DNA of 64,000 nucleotides, taken from NCBI RefSeq assembly GCF_047948215.1, contig NC_134461.1, positions 91,470,245 to 91,534,244 of the forward strand. The letters run 5' to 3'. This stretch comes from Lycorma delicatula (lineage: Eukaryota > Arthropoda > Insecta > Hemiptera > Fulgoridae). Made by a program: the position numbers and the translations under genes. This document shows, piece by piece, positions 1-11,307 of this stretch; within the stretch, counting starts at the first letter, position 1; each line of letters begins with the position of its first letter. The notes below the pieces were generated by a model that did no database searches, was not told where the DNA came from, and saw nothing but the letters and a program-made list of their open reading frames with translations.

Positions 1-711
1 TGAGCCTCATTCCACCACCTTACCTATTTTTTTAAAATATGTGAGCTCTCCCGTGCATGTTTTTTTTAAATAAGTTCGCTCCGCCTTTTAGTCATCATTT
101 ACTATTTTCAATTTAGCATTATTTGTATAGTGATTATTGTAAGAAAATTTATGTGACGTTCATGAGTAGGCGTGCCGCCGTATCCTTCTAGTCATTAAAA
201 GGAAGGGCTATTCTCCAGTTTTCGTGGTAGCTATCTCAATCCTACGCTACCTTTAGAGATAAGATAAATTTAGTTTATGTTTAATTTTGTTTTTGTAAAT
301 CACTCCATACATAATCAATAAAATATTTATGGTAGTAATTCACAAATCACTTTCATCTTTTTTTTTTGTTGTTATGCAATTTGATTTCGTTACTGAGATC
401 TATCTATAAAAAAAAAAAAAAAAAGTAATAAAAATTTCGTATTTTTAATTATTTTTTACCCTACACTTCTAATAAAACCAAGTAAACAAAACTGGGGTTC
501 ATTGTTGATTTCCTCAGAATGATCAATCTAGTTTTAGCTTGACTATAACACAGTAGTGTACATGTTCAAAAGGGTGACATCGAATTAAATCATACAATGA
601 GGAAAACTGGATTTGAATTATGATCAAAATCAAAAAAATTGTTACCGATACTGAAGCACATAATCCACGACTCGTGCAACGCCAGTTAGCATTGGGTAAA
701 CTAGCTGAACA
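1..711. other. AT-rich DNA, no gene seen
   Basis: Homopolymer A and T runs (for example around 360 and 410-424) and no ORF with protein-like composition. Nothing recognisable was found on either strand. Confidence 0.6.
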
Positions 712-1130
712 TAGCTGGCAAGAGAAATGGGAAATGGGATGAAAGGAAACTGGACCCAAAGTCTAATCCCGGACTTCTAGAGATAACTGGTTCACAAACA
801 AGGAGAAATGGGGCACAAGCCGACGCAATTTCTTACTTGTCACGAGTGTTTTAAAGCATACCTGTATTTGCGGACTCTGAGACCTTCCACGAATTGTGGT
901 TATTACGGGAAGGAAGAAACCGCACAACACACGTTGTCCATATGCGATCAGTTCCTGTAGCATGGGAAAACATGCAGGAGTGAATTCGGCGTTTATCCCA
1001 AAGAACATCATTGGACTATGGCAGATCGAACGACTATGGCAAGTGGTATACACGGTTTTGGTTAAGATTGTCCAGAAAGAAGGTGTAAGAATCGCAGGTG
1101 TGTGCAATTCCGCTTGAATCTCCCTTGGGG
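712..1130 (+). pseudogene. R1-clade-like LINE, C-terminal ORF2 relic
   Basis: Relic of the region downstream of reverse transcriptase in R1-type non-LTR retrotransposons. In one + frame (about 740-960) I read KGNWTQSLIPDF, then two stops, then TQFLTCHECFKAYLY followed by a Cys/His cluster (NCGYYGKEETAQHTLSIC). This follows the family pattern TQFLTGHGCFxxYL then CxYC...EHTxxxC. The frame carries three stops and no start, so it is dead. The longer - strand ORF over the same bases is a shadow. No target duplication was found. Family assignment rests on the motif order, not on an alignment. Confidence 0.65.
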
Positions 1131-1259
1131 CTGTGTTCATACGTACATATCCAAGCACGTCCAGTTCCAAGGTTGAGAAACAACTAGGTGAAAAAGTAAA
1201 CAATTCTTCAGTTTTTAATAAAGTTAAATATTTTGGTACAGTTGTTTTTGAGTCAGTTG

Positions 1260-1372
1260 CATTTATTCAAAAGTCTGTTATATTTTGGTAATTGTCGGTT
1301 ATCTGGACGCCACCTATAGAGTTCTGTTTGGGTGCTGCCACCAACCAAAATTGCCAGATCATCGGCATATCA
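1260..1372 (-). pseudogene. Reverse transcriptase fragment with YADD motif
   Basis: Read on the - strand, the first codons give YADDLAILVGGSTQTEL, which is the catalytic Tyr-Ala-Asp-Asp box of a non-LTR reverse transcriptase (YADD at 1358-1369) and its downstream strand. A further 20 or so codons run without a stop to about 1260, and the frame stops just upstream of YADD. It is too short to place in a clade, though 'YADDLAILV' is common in R1- and Jockey-type elements. It abuts the insertion pile-up that begins at 1366. Confidence 0.55.
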
Positions 1373-1379
1373 AATAATC

Positions 1380-1560
1380 TCTCTTTTTTTCTGTTTAGCC
1401 TCCGGAACCATCGTAAGGTATTACTTCAGAGTATAAATGAGGATGATATGTACGATTGTAAATGAAGTCTAGTCTTGCACAGTCTCACGTCGACCGTTCC
1501 TGAGATGTGGGGTTAATTGAAACCCAACCATCACCAAAGAACATCGGTATTCACGATCCA
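1380..1560 (-). mobile_element. SINE-B copy, head-truncated
   Basis: Reading on the - strand it has the SINE-B body and the shared tail (gaggctaaac at its left end, then an A-rich tail seen as T on +). The tRNA-like head is missing. It lies between two versions of the target word, catatcaaataatc (1366-1379) and atatcaagataac (1561-1573). Confidence 0.75.
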
Positions 1561-1573
1561 ATATCAAGATAAC

Positions 1574-1942
1574 TTTTTTTTATACCCCCTTCCCCTGATC
1601 CAGACCCACAGTGAAGCATAACGCAACCTAGGAGGAGTGACCTTTACCTTTACCTAGCCTTCCCGCCCACCACCTGAACATCTGGCAAGGCAATTCTGCT
1701 CAGCGGTTGGATCTGTTAATTTATGTCTGCCTCTAACCTCAAAGAAGAGACTCCAGATCCAGCAATGCTGTATCCTTCATCCCCCGCCAGGGACGGGTCT
1801 CGGTCTTCTGGGTGTCTCGTGCCTCAAACGGGGAGTCCCCCACCGGGACTCTGATCTTGACTCCCCCCTAAAAAATGACGGATCCAGATGATCGTCATCA
1901 CGGCAGAAAGCGTCACATGGTATATATAAACCTAACATAACC
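1574..1942 (-). mobile_element. LINE 3' UTR fragment, R1-like
   Basis: This GC-rich block stands out from the AT-rich surroundings. It has a T run at its left end (a poly-A tail on -) and is flanked by atatcaagataac (1561-1573) and atatcaatataac (1943-1955), a 13 bp target duplication with one mismatch. A short stretch (ttatgcttca...ggtctgg on -) resembles the 3' UTR of the R1-like element at 46690-46720. It is therefore best read as a severely 5'-truncated R1-like LINE. The ORF of 68 codons within it has no protein-like features. Confidence 0.6.
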
Positions 1943-1955
1943 ATATCAATATAAC

Positions 1956-2115
1956 CTTTTTTTTGTTTAACCTCCGGAATCACCGTTAGGTATTGCTACA
2001 GAGGATGATATGAATGATTTGTAGCGTGTATGAAAATGCTATGCCTGACCGGGATTCAAATCCGGGGCTTCCTGGTGAAAGACCGAGACGCTACCACTCG
2101 CGCCACGGAGGCCGG
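1956..2115 (-). mobile_element. SINE-A copy, full length
   Basis: tRNA-derived SINE. On - it begins with the head ccggcctccgtggcgcgag, has box A tggcgcgagtggtag and a degenerate box B, then the tail module ending in an A-rich run. It is flanked by catatcaatataacc (1942-1956) and catatcaaccataacc (2116-2131), a near-perfect target duplication. Confidence 0.85.
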
Positions 2116-2131
2116 CATATCAACCATAACC

Positions 2132-2369
2132 TTTCTTTTTCTTTATTTTTCCTGTTTAGCCTCCGGGAATTACCGTTCAGGTATTACTTCAGAGGTTGAA
2201 TGAGGATGATATGTATGAGTGCAAATTAAGTGCAGTTTTCTACAGTCTCAGTTCGACCATTCCTGAGATGTGAGGTTAACTGAAACCCAAGCACCAAAGA
2301 ACATCAATGACCACGATCTAGTATTCAAATCCGTACAAAAATAACTGCCTTTACTAGGACTTGAACTTT
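2132..2369 (-). mobile_element. SINE-B copy, head-truncated
   Basis: Contains the SINE-B body on -, with the words agtctcagttcgaccattcc and cacgatctagtattcaaatc and the tail module at the left. Box A is absent because the copy stops within the box B region. It sits between catatcaaccataacc (2116-2131) and gtatcaacataacc (2370-2383). Confidence 0.8.
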
Positions 2370-2445
2370 GGTATCAACATAACCTAACCAAACATAACTT
2401 AATGTTTGTTTCCCTCGCTAACCTGGTCTAATATACAACTTAATA
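2370..2445 (+). repeat. Fragment similar to the palindromic MITE at 21546
   Basis: The run from tatcaacataacctaacca through a 'ctcgctaacct..tctaat' word resembles 21546-21620 inside the palindromic MITE. This suggests that the insertion target of the preceding pile-up belonged to an older MITE copy. Confidence 0.4.
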
Positions 2446-3239
2446 ACAAAATTCATATTTAAACTAAATGTACTGAACTAAACCACAATACACTATAAAT
2501 AGCGGAGCGTCAGATAATCGACAACTACCTACATTTTAGTTATTTTTACTTAGAATTTGAAGAGGCCTAAAGAAAAAACCTCCTTGTAAGAAGTGCTAAG
2601 ACAAGAAACCTTTCTTAAATATAGATAAGCATAGGAATGGAAAGAAATAGTTATAAAAGATTACTACCGAGCGTGAGTTAACGCTCTCAGAAATACAGGT
2701 AGATTATTTTTATCTATTATTTTCTGATGAATGTTTTTTTCTAATATTCAAGATAAAATTCCTAAAGTATTTAAAATCAGTTAGGATATTTGTTATTAAG
2801 CTATAATTTTTAAATATTAATCAATGATTATGATATAGAATTAAAAACATTATCAAATCGCGTGTGCAATGCTACTTAATAGCCTGTATGTGGGAAATAT
2901 TTACAACGAACTGCCACAGGAATTTCCTCTACCATATACGAAATAAACTCATAGAAATCGAATCGTTTGATAAAAATAAAGTTGATTTTAAATATATATT
3001 AAACAGGTTGAATTGAGAACTTTCATTGAAATTAGTTGATTTTTTTCTTTTATTAAATTTAAAAAAAGAACTTTTAGTTTTTAATTTATTACATTTCAGC
3101 AAGCATAACTTAATACACTTAAGCAGGTTTACCACTAGTTGTGGTCAAAAGTAGAAGTTATCTAAATCCATTACGGTTAGGTCATATTAAGAAATCTTCT
3201 TTTGGCTCAAATATCAAGTAGGTAACTAATATACGTATA

Positions 3240-3270
<31 letters not shown>

Positions 3271-3463
3271 TACCGCTTAAAATTTATTTAATTTCAGATG
3301 TTGAAAATGTAATGGAGAAACCAGATATTGTAATAATATCTAACATAATTATTATGTCTGTAATTATGAAATAAAGATAAATAATATAAAATGTCAGAAA
3401 AAAATAACACAAGAAGTATTGTTTTACGCAATAACTATAAAAAGCGTTAAGTTTGTTAAAAAC
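2446..3463. other. AT-rich DNA, no gene; (TA)n at 3247-3268
   Basis: A ~1 kb stretch with only short frames of low-complexity composition. A TA microsatellite lies at 3247-3268. No element recognised. Confidence 0.55.
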
Positions 3464-3476
3464 AATCAAACTTCTA

Positions 3477-3672
3477 TTTGAATACTAGATCGTGGATACC
3501 GGTGTTCTTTGGTGGTTGGGTTTCAATTAACCACACATCTCAGGAATGGTCGAACTGAGATTGTACAAGACTACACTTCATTTACACTCATACATATCCT
3601 CCTTATTCATCCTTTGAAGAATTATTTAAACGGTAGTTACCGGAGGCTAAACAGGAAAAAAAGAAGAAGAAG
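3477..3672 (+). mobile_element. SINE-B copy, head-truncated, 13 bp target duplication
   Basis: Contains the SINE-B body from tttgaatactagatcgtgg to the tail gaggctaaacaggaaaaa and an (aag)n run. The tRNA head is missing. A perfect 13 bp duplication, aatcaaacttcta, flanks it at 3464-3476 and 3673-3685, showing retrotransposition of a truncated copy. Confidence 0.9.
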
Positions 3673-3685
3673 AATCAAACTTCTA

Positions 3686-3974
3686 AAAATTCAGACGTAA
3701 ACTGCCCTCCACGATCTAATCCACGCTCCTTATATAGGGTTGGAAAACATAAAAATTTATCTCAAAAAAGTCGAGAATAGCATGAACTAAAGTAATAAAT
3801 GGATACTTGTTTCCAGAGACAAAATTTAAGAATGGGGAAAGTAAGTTTTTAAGGAAGTAAACTATCACATAAAAAATTTTAATAAAATTTAAAATTCTAA
3901 AAACCTGTTAGAAGTATTTATTACCTTATCGTCCCTTATTGAAATAATAATTATTTTTTCGTTAATTATTATTT

Positions 3975-4038
<64 letters not shown>

Positions 4039-4787
4039 TGATATTGATTGTATAACAATCGTAATGGCCATCTATTTTACATTTAATCAGTTTTTTAAAT
4101 ATGGTTTTTGAAAATGTTTTTTTCGGTTTATTTCATAAATAATTTGTTATTATGATTTTTACGTTTTTGTATTTATTAGTTATTTACCATTTAAAAAATA
4201 AATTATTGTTATTATTATGAACGTTCATAAAAACAAAAAATCATGAATTATTATGAAATATTTATTATATTAATAATTGTGTTATATCTTTGCCAATGAG
4301 TTTAAAACTAAATAATTCGTTTCATAATTATAGTAATAAGTCAAGAGTGGTGTTATTTTCATAATGAAGACTATAATACTGTTAATATTTTCTTAATAAT
4401 AACCATTTCAGTCTGGATTATTTATTTTTCTTTTAAATAATATTCGTTTTCATAACTGGATAAGAAACTAGATCCATGTAATAATAGAAAACGACCGTTA
4501 TTACTTCACGGTTGTATTGATATTTATAATAAAGGTATTATTTAATATTTCGCGCTAGGCTAAGTGATGTATAGTCACTCTCTATAGGAAAATGATAGGC
4601 CGGTATGTTGTTTTATTAATAGTATTTTAATACAGCAGCCTGTAATCAATATTATGATCTGATCGCTACAGTACTATTTCCTCTCCTAGTGCTTAACATA
4701 AAAGTTATTTATTTATCTCTTCTTTTTTTATTCTACATATATTAAACATAATAATAACGGTTGCTTTGAATTATTAGATTTATTTGT
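3686..4787. other. AT-rich DNA, no gene; (TA)n at 3979-4030
   Basis: Contains a ~52 bp TA microsatellite and AT-rich sequence on both sides. No coding frame or recognised repeat. Confidence 0.55.
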
Positions 4788-5441
4788 ACTTCCTAGTACA
4801 AAGAAGTATTGTAATCGCGAAAAATCTCGGTTTTCAGATTTCAACGGAAATATCCATTTTGACCATCCCTGAATCCATTTTGACTAGTTTCGGCGTGACG
4901 TCTGTACGTATCTATCTCGCATAACTCAAAAACGATTAGCCGTAGGATGATGAAATTTCGGATTTAGGACTGTTGTAACATCTACATGTGCACCTCCCCT
5001 TTTGATTGCAATCAACTAGGCCAAAAGTGATCAAAAAAATCCCAAAATCCGAAAAATTTGGATTTTGGACTTTTTCTTAACCGCAGTAACAAGCCCTCAT
5101 TGAGAGCTTTTCAACTATATATTGGTTCTTAGTTGGTACTTAGGTACGGTTAGTGGTACTTATTTTTACTGCTTCCAGAGTTATAGCCCATTAAAATTTT
5201 AATTAGTGAAATATTTGCACTTTACAAGAGGAAGGCACATTGGCTCGAATCCGACTTCATTTCCTTTTTTTAATTTAAATATATTGATTTATTAATAATT
5301 ATTAGCATCTGATTGTAAAAAAAAACTTACAATAAATAATAATACAATAAAAACAGAAAAAAAAAGAAAAAAAATGCAATAAAAAATATATGTATTTTAA
5401 TAGGTTTTCAAGAAAGTTATGTGGTGCCCACATCAGATATT
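4788..5441 (-). repeat. R650 dispersed repeat, copy 1
   Basis: Non-coding repeat of about 650 bp, found five times in the window, once in two pieces. Shared words include aactcaaaaacgattagccg, gactgttgtaacatct, ctctcaatgagagctt and, at the far end, a short imperfect palindrome around gtggtgcccacatc. A box-B-like word (ggctcgaatccgac at 5242-5255) is followed closely by a T run. No ORF. Class unknown: MITE-like or an unrecognised retroelement end. Confidence 0.8.
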
Positions 5442-5659
5442 TTTATTTAGATTATCGAAATTAATGAAGTTAATTTTAAAAAATTTTCATTTCTGATTCA
5501 TTTGGCCATTATTTGAAAAATTAGCAGTATTTACATAATAGTTGGTCCAAAATTCGAAAATTGGGTAAAAACAAGATAAGATTTTTTATTAGGTAGTAGT
5601 ACGGCATACATTTAAGAATTTATATATATATATATATATATATATACGTACACTCGTAT

Positions 5660-6400
5660 CATCACTATAGCATCAAATAGCCTACAATTTGAGTTCGATT
5701 TAATCAACCGGTGGTTGAGTACATGGAAAATACGCGTTAACCAAGCAATATTGAACCACGTTGCACTCACGATGAGGAGAGATGACCACCCACGGATCCA
5801 TCATGATGGTGTTGTAATTCCGAAACTGAGAATGTGAAGTACCTAGGTCCTACATCTTGATCGTCGACCAACGTGGAAAATTCATGCAAGAGAGAAGAGA
5901 AGGCAACTTTAAATAAAATTCAAGGAAAAGTTCTGATGATTGGGCAGACGTTCCCGTTTGCCCTTGTTTAATAACCTGATGGTGTACTCAACAACTCTAA
6001 AATCGATTTGGACTTTGAGGTATTGCGAGAAAGTCCAATATCGAAATCTTACAATGGTTTCAAAATAAACTTTTTGTAACACAGAGGCACCTAGGTTTAC
6101 AAGAAACAACAACATTTCGGTTCAGGTAGTACAACGTTTCAGTTTAAAGTACGAATTAAGACTTAATAACCACGCGAATCATTTAGACGTGAACCTCCTA
6201 GATAACGAGGATGATGTTAGAAGATTAAAATGGCTACATCTTCTGAACCTTGGTGACGCTATAGTATTTTAAGTGTTACTACAGTTGTGAGTGCTGTGCA
6301 TTGTCTCTTCGAATTTTATTTTCAAATCTATTGCATACTCTTTTATTTTTCTTCTCATTGCATCATCGTTTTTCTTACTATTTATGATCATAAAGTAAAG
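5660..6400 (+). pseudogene. Jockey-clade LINE, C-terminal RT relic
   Basis: Decayed C-terminal half of a Jockey-type reverse transcriptase. Frame pieces in order are FDLINRWLSTWKIRVNQ, TMRRDDHPRIHHDGVVIPK, a LDRRPTWKIH word, and after a gap LDVNLLDNEDDVRRLKWLH, which corresponds to the family's closing 'AVNLLDNSxxVRRLKRxxPLDL'. The order matches the thumb and tail of Jockey/BS proteins. The conserved IWTYGIQLWG stretch is badly decayed. There are several stops and frame changes and no start. The 3' untranslated part probably runs up to the SINE-A at 6417. Confidence 0.7.
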
Positions 6401-6416
6401 TTAAGTTAACAAGTAA

Positions 6417-6579
6417 CTCGCCAGCCTCCGTGGCGCGAGTGGTAGAGTCTCGGCCTTTTATCCGGAGGTCCCGGGTTTGAATCCCGGTCAGGCATGGCAT
6501 TTTCTTCACACACGCTACAAATCATTCACCTCATCCTCTGTGGTAATATCTAACGATGGAGTCGGAGGTTAAAAAACAA
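6417..6579 (+). mobile_element. SINE-A copy, full length, 14 bp target duplication
   Basis: The reference SINE-A in this window. It begins with the head cagcctccgtgg, then box A tggcgcgagtggtag, a box B (gggtttgaatccc), a linker ggcatggcattttc, and the tail module catcctctg...gtcggaggttaaaaa. A perfect 14 bp duplication, aagttaacaagtaa, lies at 6403-6416 and 6580-6593. The head folds like a tRNA with a TTC-type anticodon loop, though the parental tRNA is uncertain. Confidence 0.93.
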
Positions 6580-6593
6580 AAGTTAACAAGTAA

Positions 6594-7093
6594 AAAGGTA
6601 CTTTAATTTTTTTAATTTTTTTTTCCCCATAAATTTGAATAATGAAATCAAATTGCTTTAATTAATAGAAATGGGATTAAGAAACAAAGACCAGCTTTTT
6701 AGAACTATTATTATCAAAAATTTATTAGACAAGTAGATTCGGATGACTTTCTATGCGTAATAATATAAAATTGTTATTTATACTTTTACTTATAAAAGTT
6801 TTAATAATTTATTTTATGGAAATTTATCAGCTAGTTGTGTCCAGTTCATTATTTATATTACAAGATAATTTATTTAAGCTGATTGTGTTGTTACTATACT
6901 TAGGATTTCTCCTATTAAAAATTTATTTGTATTAATTATTATAATAAAATATCAAAGAAAAACTATCAAGAACAGTTTACAAAAAATAATGATTTATAAC
7001 AATGTCTCCGGTTTGATTTTTACATAGCTATTACCACTGTTAGATTTAGATCAATTTGTACAATTAACCTTGTAAACAAAGCATAAAATAAAT
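6594..7093. other. AT-rich DNA, no gene seen
   Basis: Contains a 60-codon hydrophobic frame (6753-6935) typical of random AT-rich DNA. Nothing else. Confidence 0.5.
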
Positions 7094-8473
7094 ACCACCG
7101 TTCAGGCCATCAGTAAGGTGATTAATTGGGCCGAGGATTCCAGAAGAGGTACTTGGCGAACTAGACAGATTCCATTAATGGTATCACTTGACGTGAAGAA
7201 TGCATTCGGTACAATAGCATGCAGACACATATTTATGGCCATGGAAGAGAAGAGAATCAGCTCGTACCTGCGGAGACAAATTGAGGAATATCTCAATGAA
7301 AGAAGGTGTAAGATTAGTACACAGGAAGATGAAGTACACTTCAATATGTCAGGTGGTGTGCGGCAAGGTTCAGTTCTGGGCCCATTACTATCGGTCCTGG
7401 TCTTTGATGGCGTACTTAGTTTAAGGTATCCAGAAGGGGTACAGCTTATTGCTTATTCTGATAATTTAGCTGTGCTCGTACAAACTAAAACAATGGAAGA
7501 AGTTTAAGATAAGACAAACCTGTCACTAGAAATAGCAGCGAGATGGTTGCGTACAAGAGGGTTACAATTATCTGTGAATAAGTGTAAATATGTCAAGTTC
7601 ACCGGACGTAGGGTACTAGAATCGGTTGATGTACACATCGATGGTCACAGAATAGATAAAGTACAGATGCTAAAATATTTGGGAGTCACATTGCAGAAGA
7701 ACTGTCGTTTTACAGAACATGTTTTAAAAATATGTGATATTGCAGAAAGAATGATAAGTTTGAATGCGTTAATGTCAAACAAGAGAGCACCAAGGGCTTC
7801 GAAGAGAAGACTTCTTGCGTCGACAGTGACTTCTGCAATGTTGTATGCCGTTCCGGCATGGTGGTCAGCATTCAATATTGGAAGGATTAGAGATAGAATG
7901 AAGAAGACACACAGAGGGGTACTCTTAGGAGTTGTATCGGCCTACAGAACGATCTCTTATGAGGCCCTCTGTGTCCTTTCTGGAGTTTTCCCTATAGATC
8001 TTATCGCTAAATACAGAGTTGAGAAATACTTAGGCAGAACAGATAATGAAGTAAAAGAAGAGATATATAACTTATGGCAGCAAAGATGGCTGGATGCAGG
8101 GGTAGCTAATTGGACTAGATTATTAATACCTGACATATTAATATGGACAAGTAGGCGTCACGGTGAAATGGATTATTATGTTACACAATTTTTAACAGGG
8201 CATGGTTGTTTCAATGCATATCTTTATAAAATTGCCAAAAGAGATCAGCCTATGTGTACTGTGTACTGTGTAGAACAAGATGATGTTGGGCATACCATTT
8301 TGAGGTGCCACAAATGGCAGGAGTTAAGGCAGTATGCAGGTATTAGAGGGATAACGCCGAAGGAAACAGTTGACTATATGCTTGATAGTGAGGTAAAATG
8401 GAAAAAGGTTGCTGATTACAAAAGAACAGTTTTAAAGCAAAAGAATATAAATGAAAGAAATATGGGGTACTAG
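7094..8473 (+). pseudogene. Reverse transcriptase and C-terminal domain, one stop, damaged active site
   Basis: One frame is open across the whole piece except for a TAA at 7505-7507. In order it shows the fingers/palm words LDVKNAFGTI and GGVRQGSVLGPLL, then LIAYSDNLAVLVQ where the active-site YADD should be, so it reads YSDN with the second catalytic Asp changed to Asn. After the stop come WLRTRGLQLSVNKCKYVKF, LKYLGVTL, the C-terminal TQFLTGHGCFNAYLY and a Cys/His cluster CTVYCVEQDD..HTILRCHKW. This order is diagnostic of R1-type ORF2. It lacks the endonuclease and the N-terminal palm. It is inactive, but only lightly decayed compared with the other LINEs here. Confidence 0.9.
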
Positions 8474-8810
8474 TTTGTTAGGTGGGGTGGACAGCCTCAG
8501 CAGTGAGTGCCAGCATGCTGAGGTGTGCTGGTTTCAATGATCTGCTGAGGACTCCTTGGGTGTGTTTGGTAGGAATAAAAAATATCAAAAGATCCATGAG
8601 CCAGAACACGGCATTGAGGTATGGTGTGGTGCAATAAAGGACAAAAATGAAATAAACCTCAAAAGAGCCACCGGTTAGCCCGACCTGCCATGCCGGTATA
8701 TTGCCGGTAGGTGGGGAGGGCTAATTAGAGTAACGGACACTTCCCTGGGTGGCATAATACCATCAAGTCGGTCCGGCCCAGGGGAGTAGAGGGGAAAAAA
8801 TATATATATA
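7094..8810 (+). mobile_element. R1-clade-like LINE, 5'-truncated, 1.7 kb
   Basis: Non-LTR retrotransposon cut off inside its reverse transcriptase (coding similarity begins at about 7094) and running through the C-terminal Cys/His region to a 3' UTR. The UTR is GC-rich, with cgacctgccatgccggtat and cggcccaggggagtagaggg near its end at about 8800. An A/T-rich tail follows. The 5' flank and 3' tail share only short A-rich words, so the target duplication is not defined. Confidence 0.85.
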
Positions 8811-8837
8811 ATAATAAAAATTAATTAATAAATAAAG

Positions 8838-9035
8838 CCTTTTATATACGACTGCCCAAATAGAAGTTAAATGTATTTAGGGTGAACGTATGTATGTTTG
8901 CTTCACCGTAGCAGCTCAACAGCTGAATCGATTTAGATGTATGACCCCGCGTTGGAAACCTTACTTTACTGGGAGTGTCACAGGCTATATAAATAGGTAT
9001 ATATTTGTTTAAATAAATTTTAAAAAGTAGAAAAG
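8838..9035 (+). repeat. D180 dispersed repeat, copy 1
   Basis: Matches 58735-58920 over about 180 bp, with shared words acgactgcc, accgatttagatgtatga or close variants, gggagtgtca and a TATA-rich end. Non-coding. The style (a 'ctgaaccgatttagatgta' block) resembles internal parts of some Helitron-like or LINE repeats, but the class is unresolved. Confidence 0.65.
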
Positions 9036-10462
9036 ATTATAATATGTACAAATAACATAGCAAAATCAACACGTGGAACGAAATGAACATGTCATTTCCA
9101 AGGTATAGTCAACGAGAAGTTTAATGTACGTGGTCATTTTAACCAAGTCATATCAGCATAAAGCCTTCACGGATCTAATGGTAATGGTCTGAAATTTAGG
9201 GGCTCCGCACTTCTCCATTACTCTATCGTGTACTGAGTATAGTCTTATCTGCAATGGCCGGACATCTTATCTTTTTTTTGGTGTTTTTTGGCAACTGTAA
9301 CTTATTAGTTTTTAACAGATCTAAAACTTATAATAATAATAATTAATCAATAAATTGCGTTGTTTTTGAATTCGTACTTACTTTTTTAATGCAGGCTGTG
9401 AAATTAATGTTCATTGGTCGAAATGTATATCCAGTTTTTGACTTTTGGTTTTAATAAACGGTTCTTAAGCGGGGTTTGTTTCAATTTTATGTTTCCGCAA
9501 CTCGTTTTTTGTATTTAATTAATGCAGTTAATTTAAAAACCGTGCTTCTAAATACATTTGCTCTATCAATATGTCTTAATTTAATTAGAAAGATCTTTCA
9601 CTGTAATTGCCAATAAATTTTTAAATTATTTCTGATGCTACTGTATGTAAATTTAAATACGTTTCAAATCACAAGAGAGAAAAAATATTATAATTAATTT
9701 TTAGCGTATATCGTAATGAATTTTTTTTTAGAGGAGACGTTGACTAAAATTTATAATTAAAAATGGCTTGTTAAATTTACTCCAAACCTCATCCTCGTTA
9801 CTGGAGGGTCGATATTGAGTTTTACATTATGAAATGATTGGTTGTTTTTAAAACTAGTATGGTTACTATTACTAACCAGCAAAAGATTTTTGAAAAAGGA
9901 TAAGAAGGCGGGATAGATGAAGAAAGGGAGGTCCGTTTCAAAGCAATAACTCAAAGAAAGGACGAGCTTCCAATCTCGTCAATATATTAGGAAAACTTGT
10001 GGCGAGCAATAAATAATACCTTACTGTATAGCCGCCGATAGCATAACGTAACATAGGATACCATACCACATAACCATCCATCCTTATCCATCTTTCATAT
10101 TATATTCTTGTCTTTCTTTTTCTATCTTCTTCTCATATTTATTCCTTTCATTCTTTTTTTTTCTTCTGTAGCGTTATCCGTTGGAATACGTTTAACACAA
10201 TTCTACATACCTCCTGCGTAACTATCTGTGAAATATGTAGGCTATGGAAATAGATAATGTAAAAAAGTAAAAAATAAGGAATTTCCCAGTTTATAATTTT
10301 TATAAACTAGTGACTGATAAAGTAAAAATTGTAAAACAACTTCCAAAATTCTACTTAAAATTTAAAATTCCATGCTCATTTCGATTATTAAGCCGTCATT
10401 ATCAGTAGATACTTAAAAAAGTTCATTTAAAATAATTATAATAAATATATTTTTAATTAAAT
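9036..10462. other. AT-rich DNA, no gene seen
   Basis: About 1.4 kb with no protein-like frame and no match to the other repeats in the window. The 65-codon - strand ORF at 9757-9954 has no recognisable features. Confidence 0.5.
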
Positions 10463-10892
10463 CGGTACATATAAAAATGAATGTCTGTCTGTATGTCTCT
10501 TATGCCTTCCTAAACCGTTCACCTGATAGCGATGAAATTTTGAGGAATGGTTGGACGCATGCCAGGGAAGGTTTCTGAATTAGTTTGGACCCGCTAAGTG
10601 GCGCTGGCGTCGAGATATTTCGAAAAATTTTATTTATGGTCCGATTTGCTTCATATTGAGAATACATGTTACTTACATGGAAAGAATTATCTCTGCAAAA
10701 AATGAACCCGTAATGGCGCTGGGGTTGAGATATTTAGAAAAATTATATTTATGGACCGATTTGGTTCATATTCAGAATATGAATATTAGTTACGTGAAAA
10801 GAAATATTTTTGCAGAAACTATAAACGCTAGGTGGGGGCCGGTGTCGAGATATTTACGAAACAAACAAACAAACAAACAAATAGAATTTTTT

Positions 10893-10896
<4 letters not shown>

Positions 10897-10966
<70 letters not shown>
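10897..10966 (+). repeat. (TA)n(TG)n microsatellite
   Basis: About 30 bp of TA followed by about 40 bp of TG. It generates the Cys/Val-rich spurious ORFs at 10656-11148. Confidence 0.95.
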
Positions 10967-10968
<2 letters not shown>

Positions 10969-11217
10969 TTAAAGACCAAAAAAATAATGCACCGATTTAC
11001 GCGCGGTAAAAGGAAAAAAGGGGAAAATGGAAAACGGGTAAAGGTAGAAAGAGAAAAGGGGAAAACGGGAAAGGGTAAAAAGGAAACTTTGAGAGGCAGA
11101 GGGAGAAAGGAGAAGTTGGAAAGGGAAAAGGGGAAGGAGAATAAGTGAAAAGTAAAATTTGTGAAGTTCAGTTTTTAATTTTTTTATCATTTTTCAATTG
11201 TATTCATTTAAACTCTC

Positions 11218-11275
11218 TCTCTCCCGCTCGCTCACTCTCTCTCACTCACTCTATATATATACAGAGAGAGAGAGA

Positions 11276-11306
<31 letters not shown>
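11218..11306 (+). repeat. (CT)n/(AG)n and (TA)n microsatellites
   Basis: Low-complexity CT-rich then AG and TA runs just before the Helitron-like 3' end. Confidence 0.9.

Positions 11307-11307
<1 letters not shown>

Noticed and set aside
763..1203. 146-codon ORF on the - strand
   Set aside because: It is the shadow of the + strand R1-like C-terminal relic, where the Cys/His cluster is readable. The - frame has no motif.
6423..6495. tRNA gene
   Set aside because: The tRNA-like sequence is the head of SINE-A, with a SINE tail and target duplication, and recurs many times. None of the heads folds as a full cloverleaf without mismatches.
10656..11190. ORFs of 117, 72 and 73 codons rich in Cys/Val or Lys/Glu
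   Set aside because: Translations of a TG microsatellite and a purine tract in a Helitron-like repeat.
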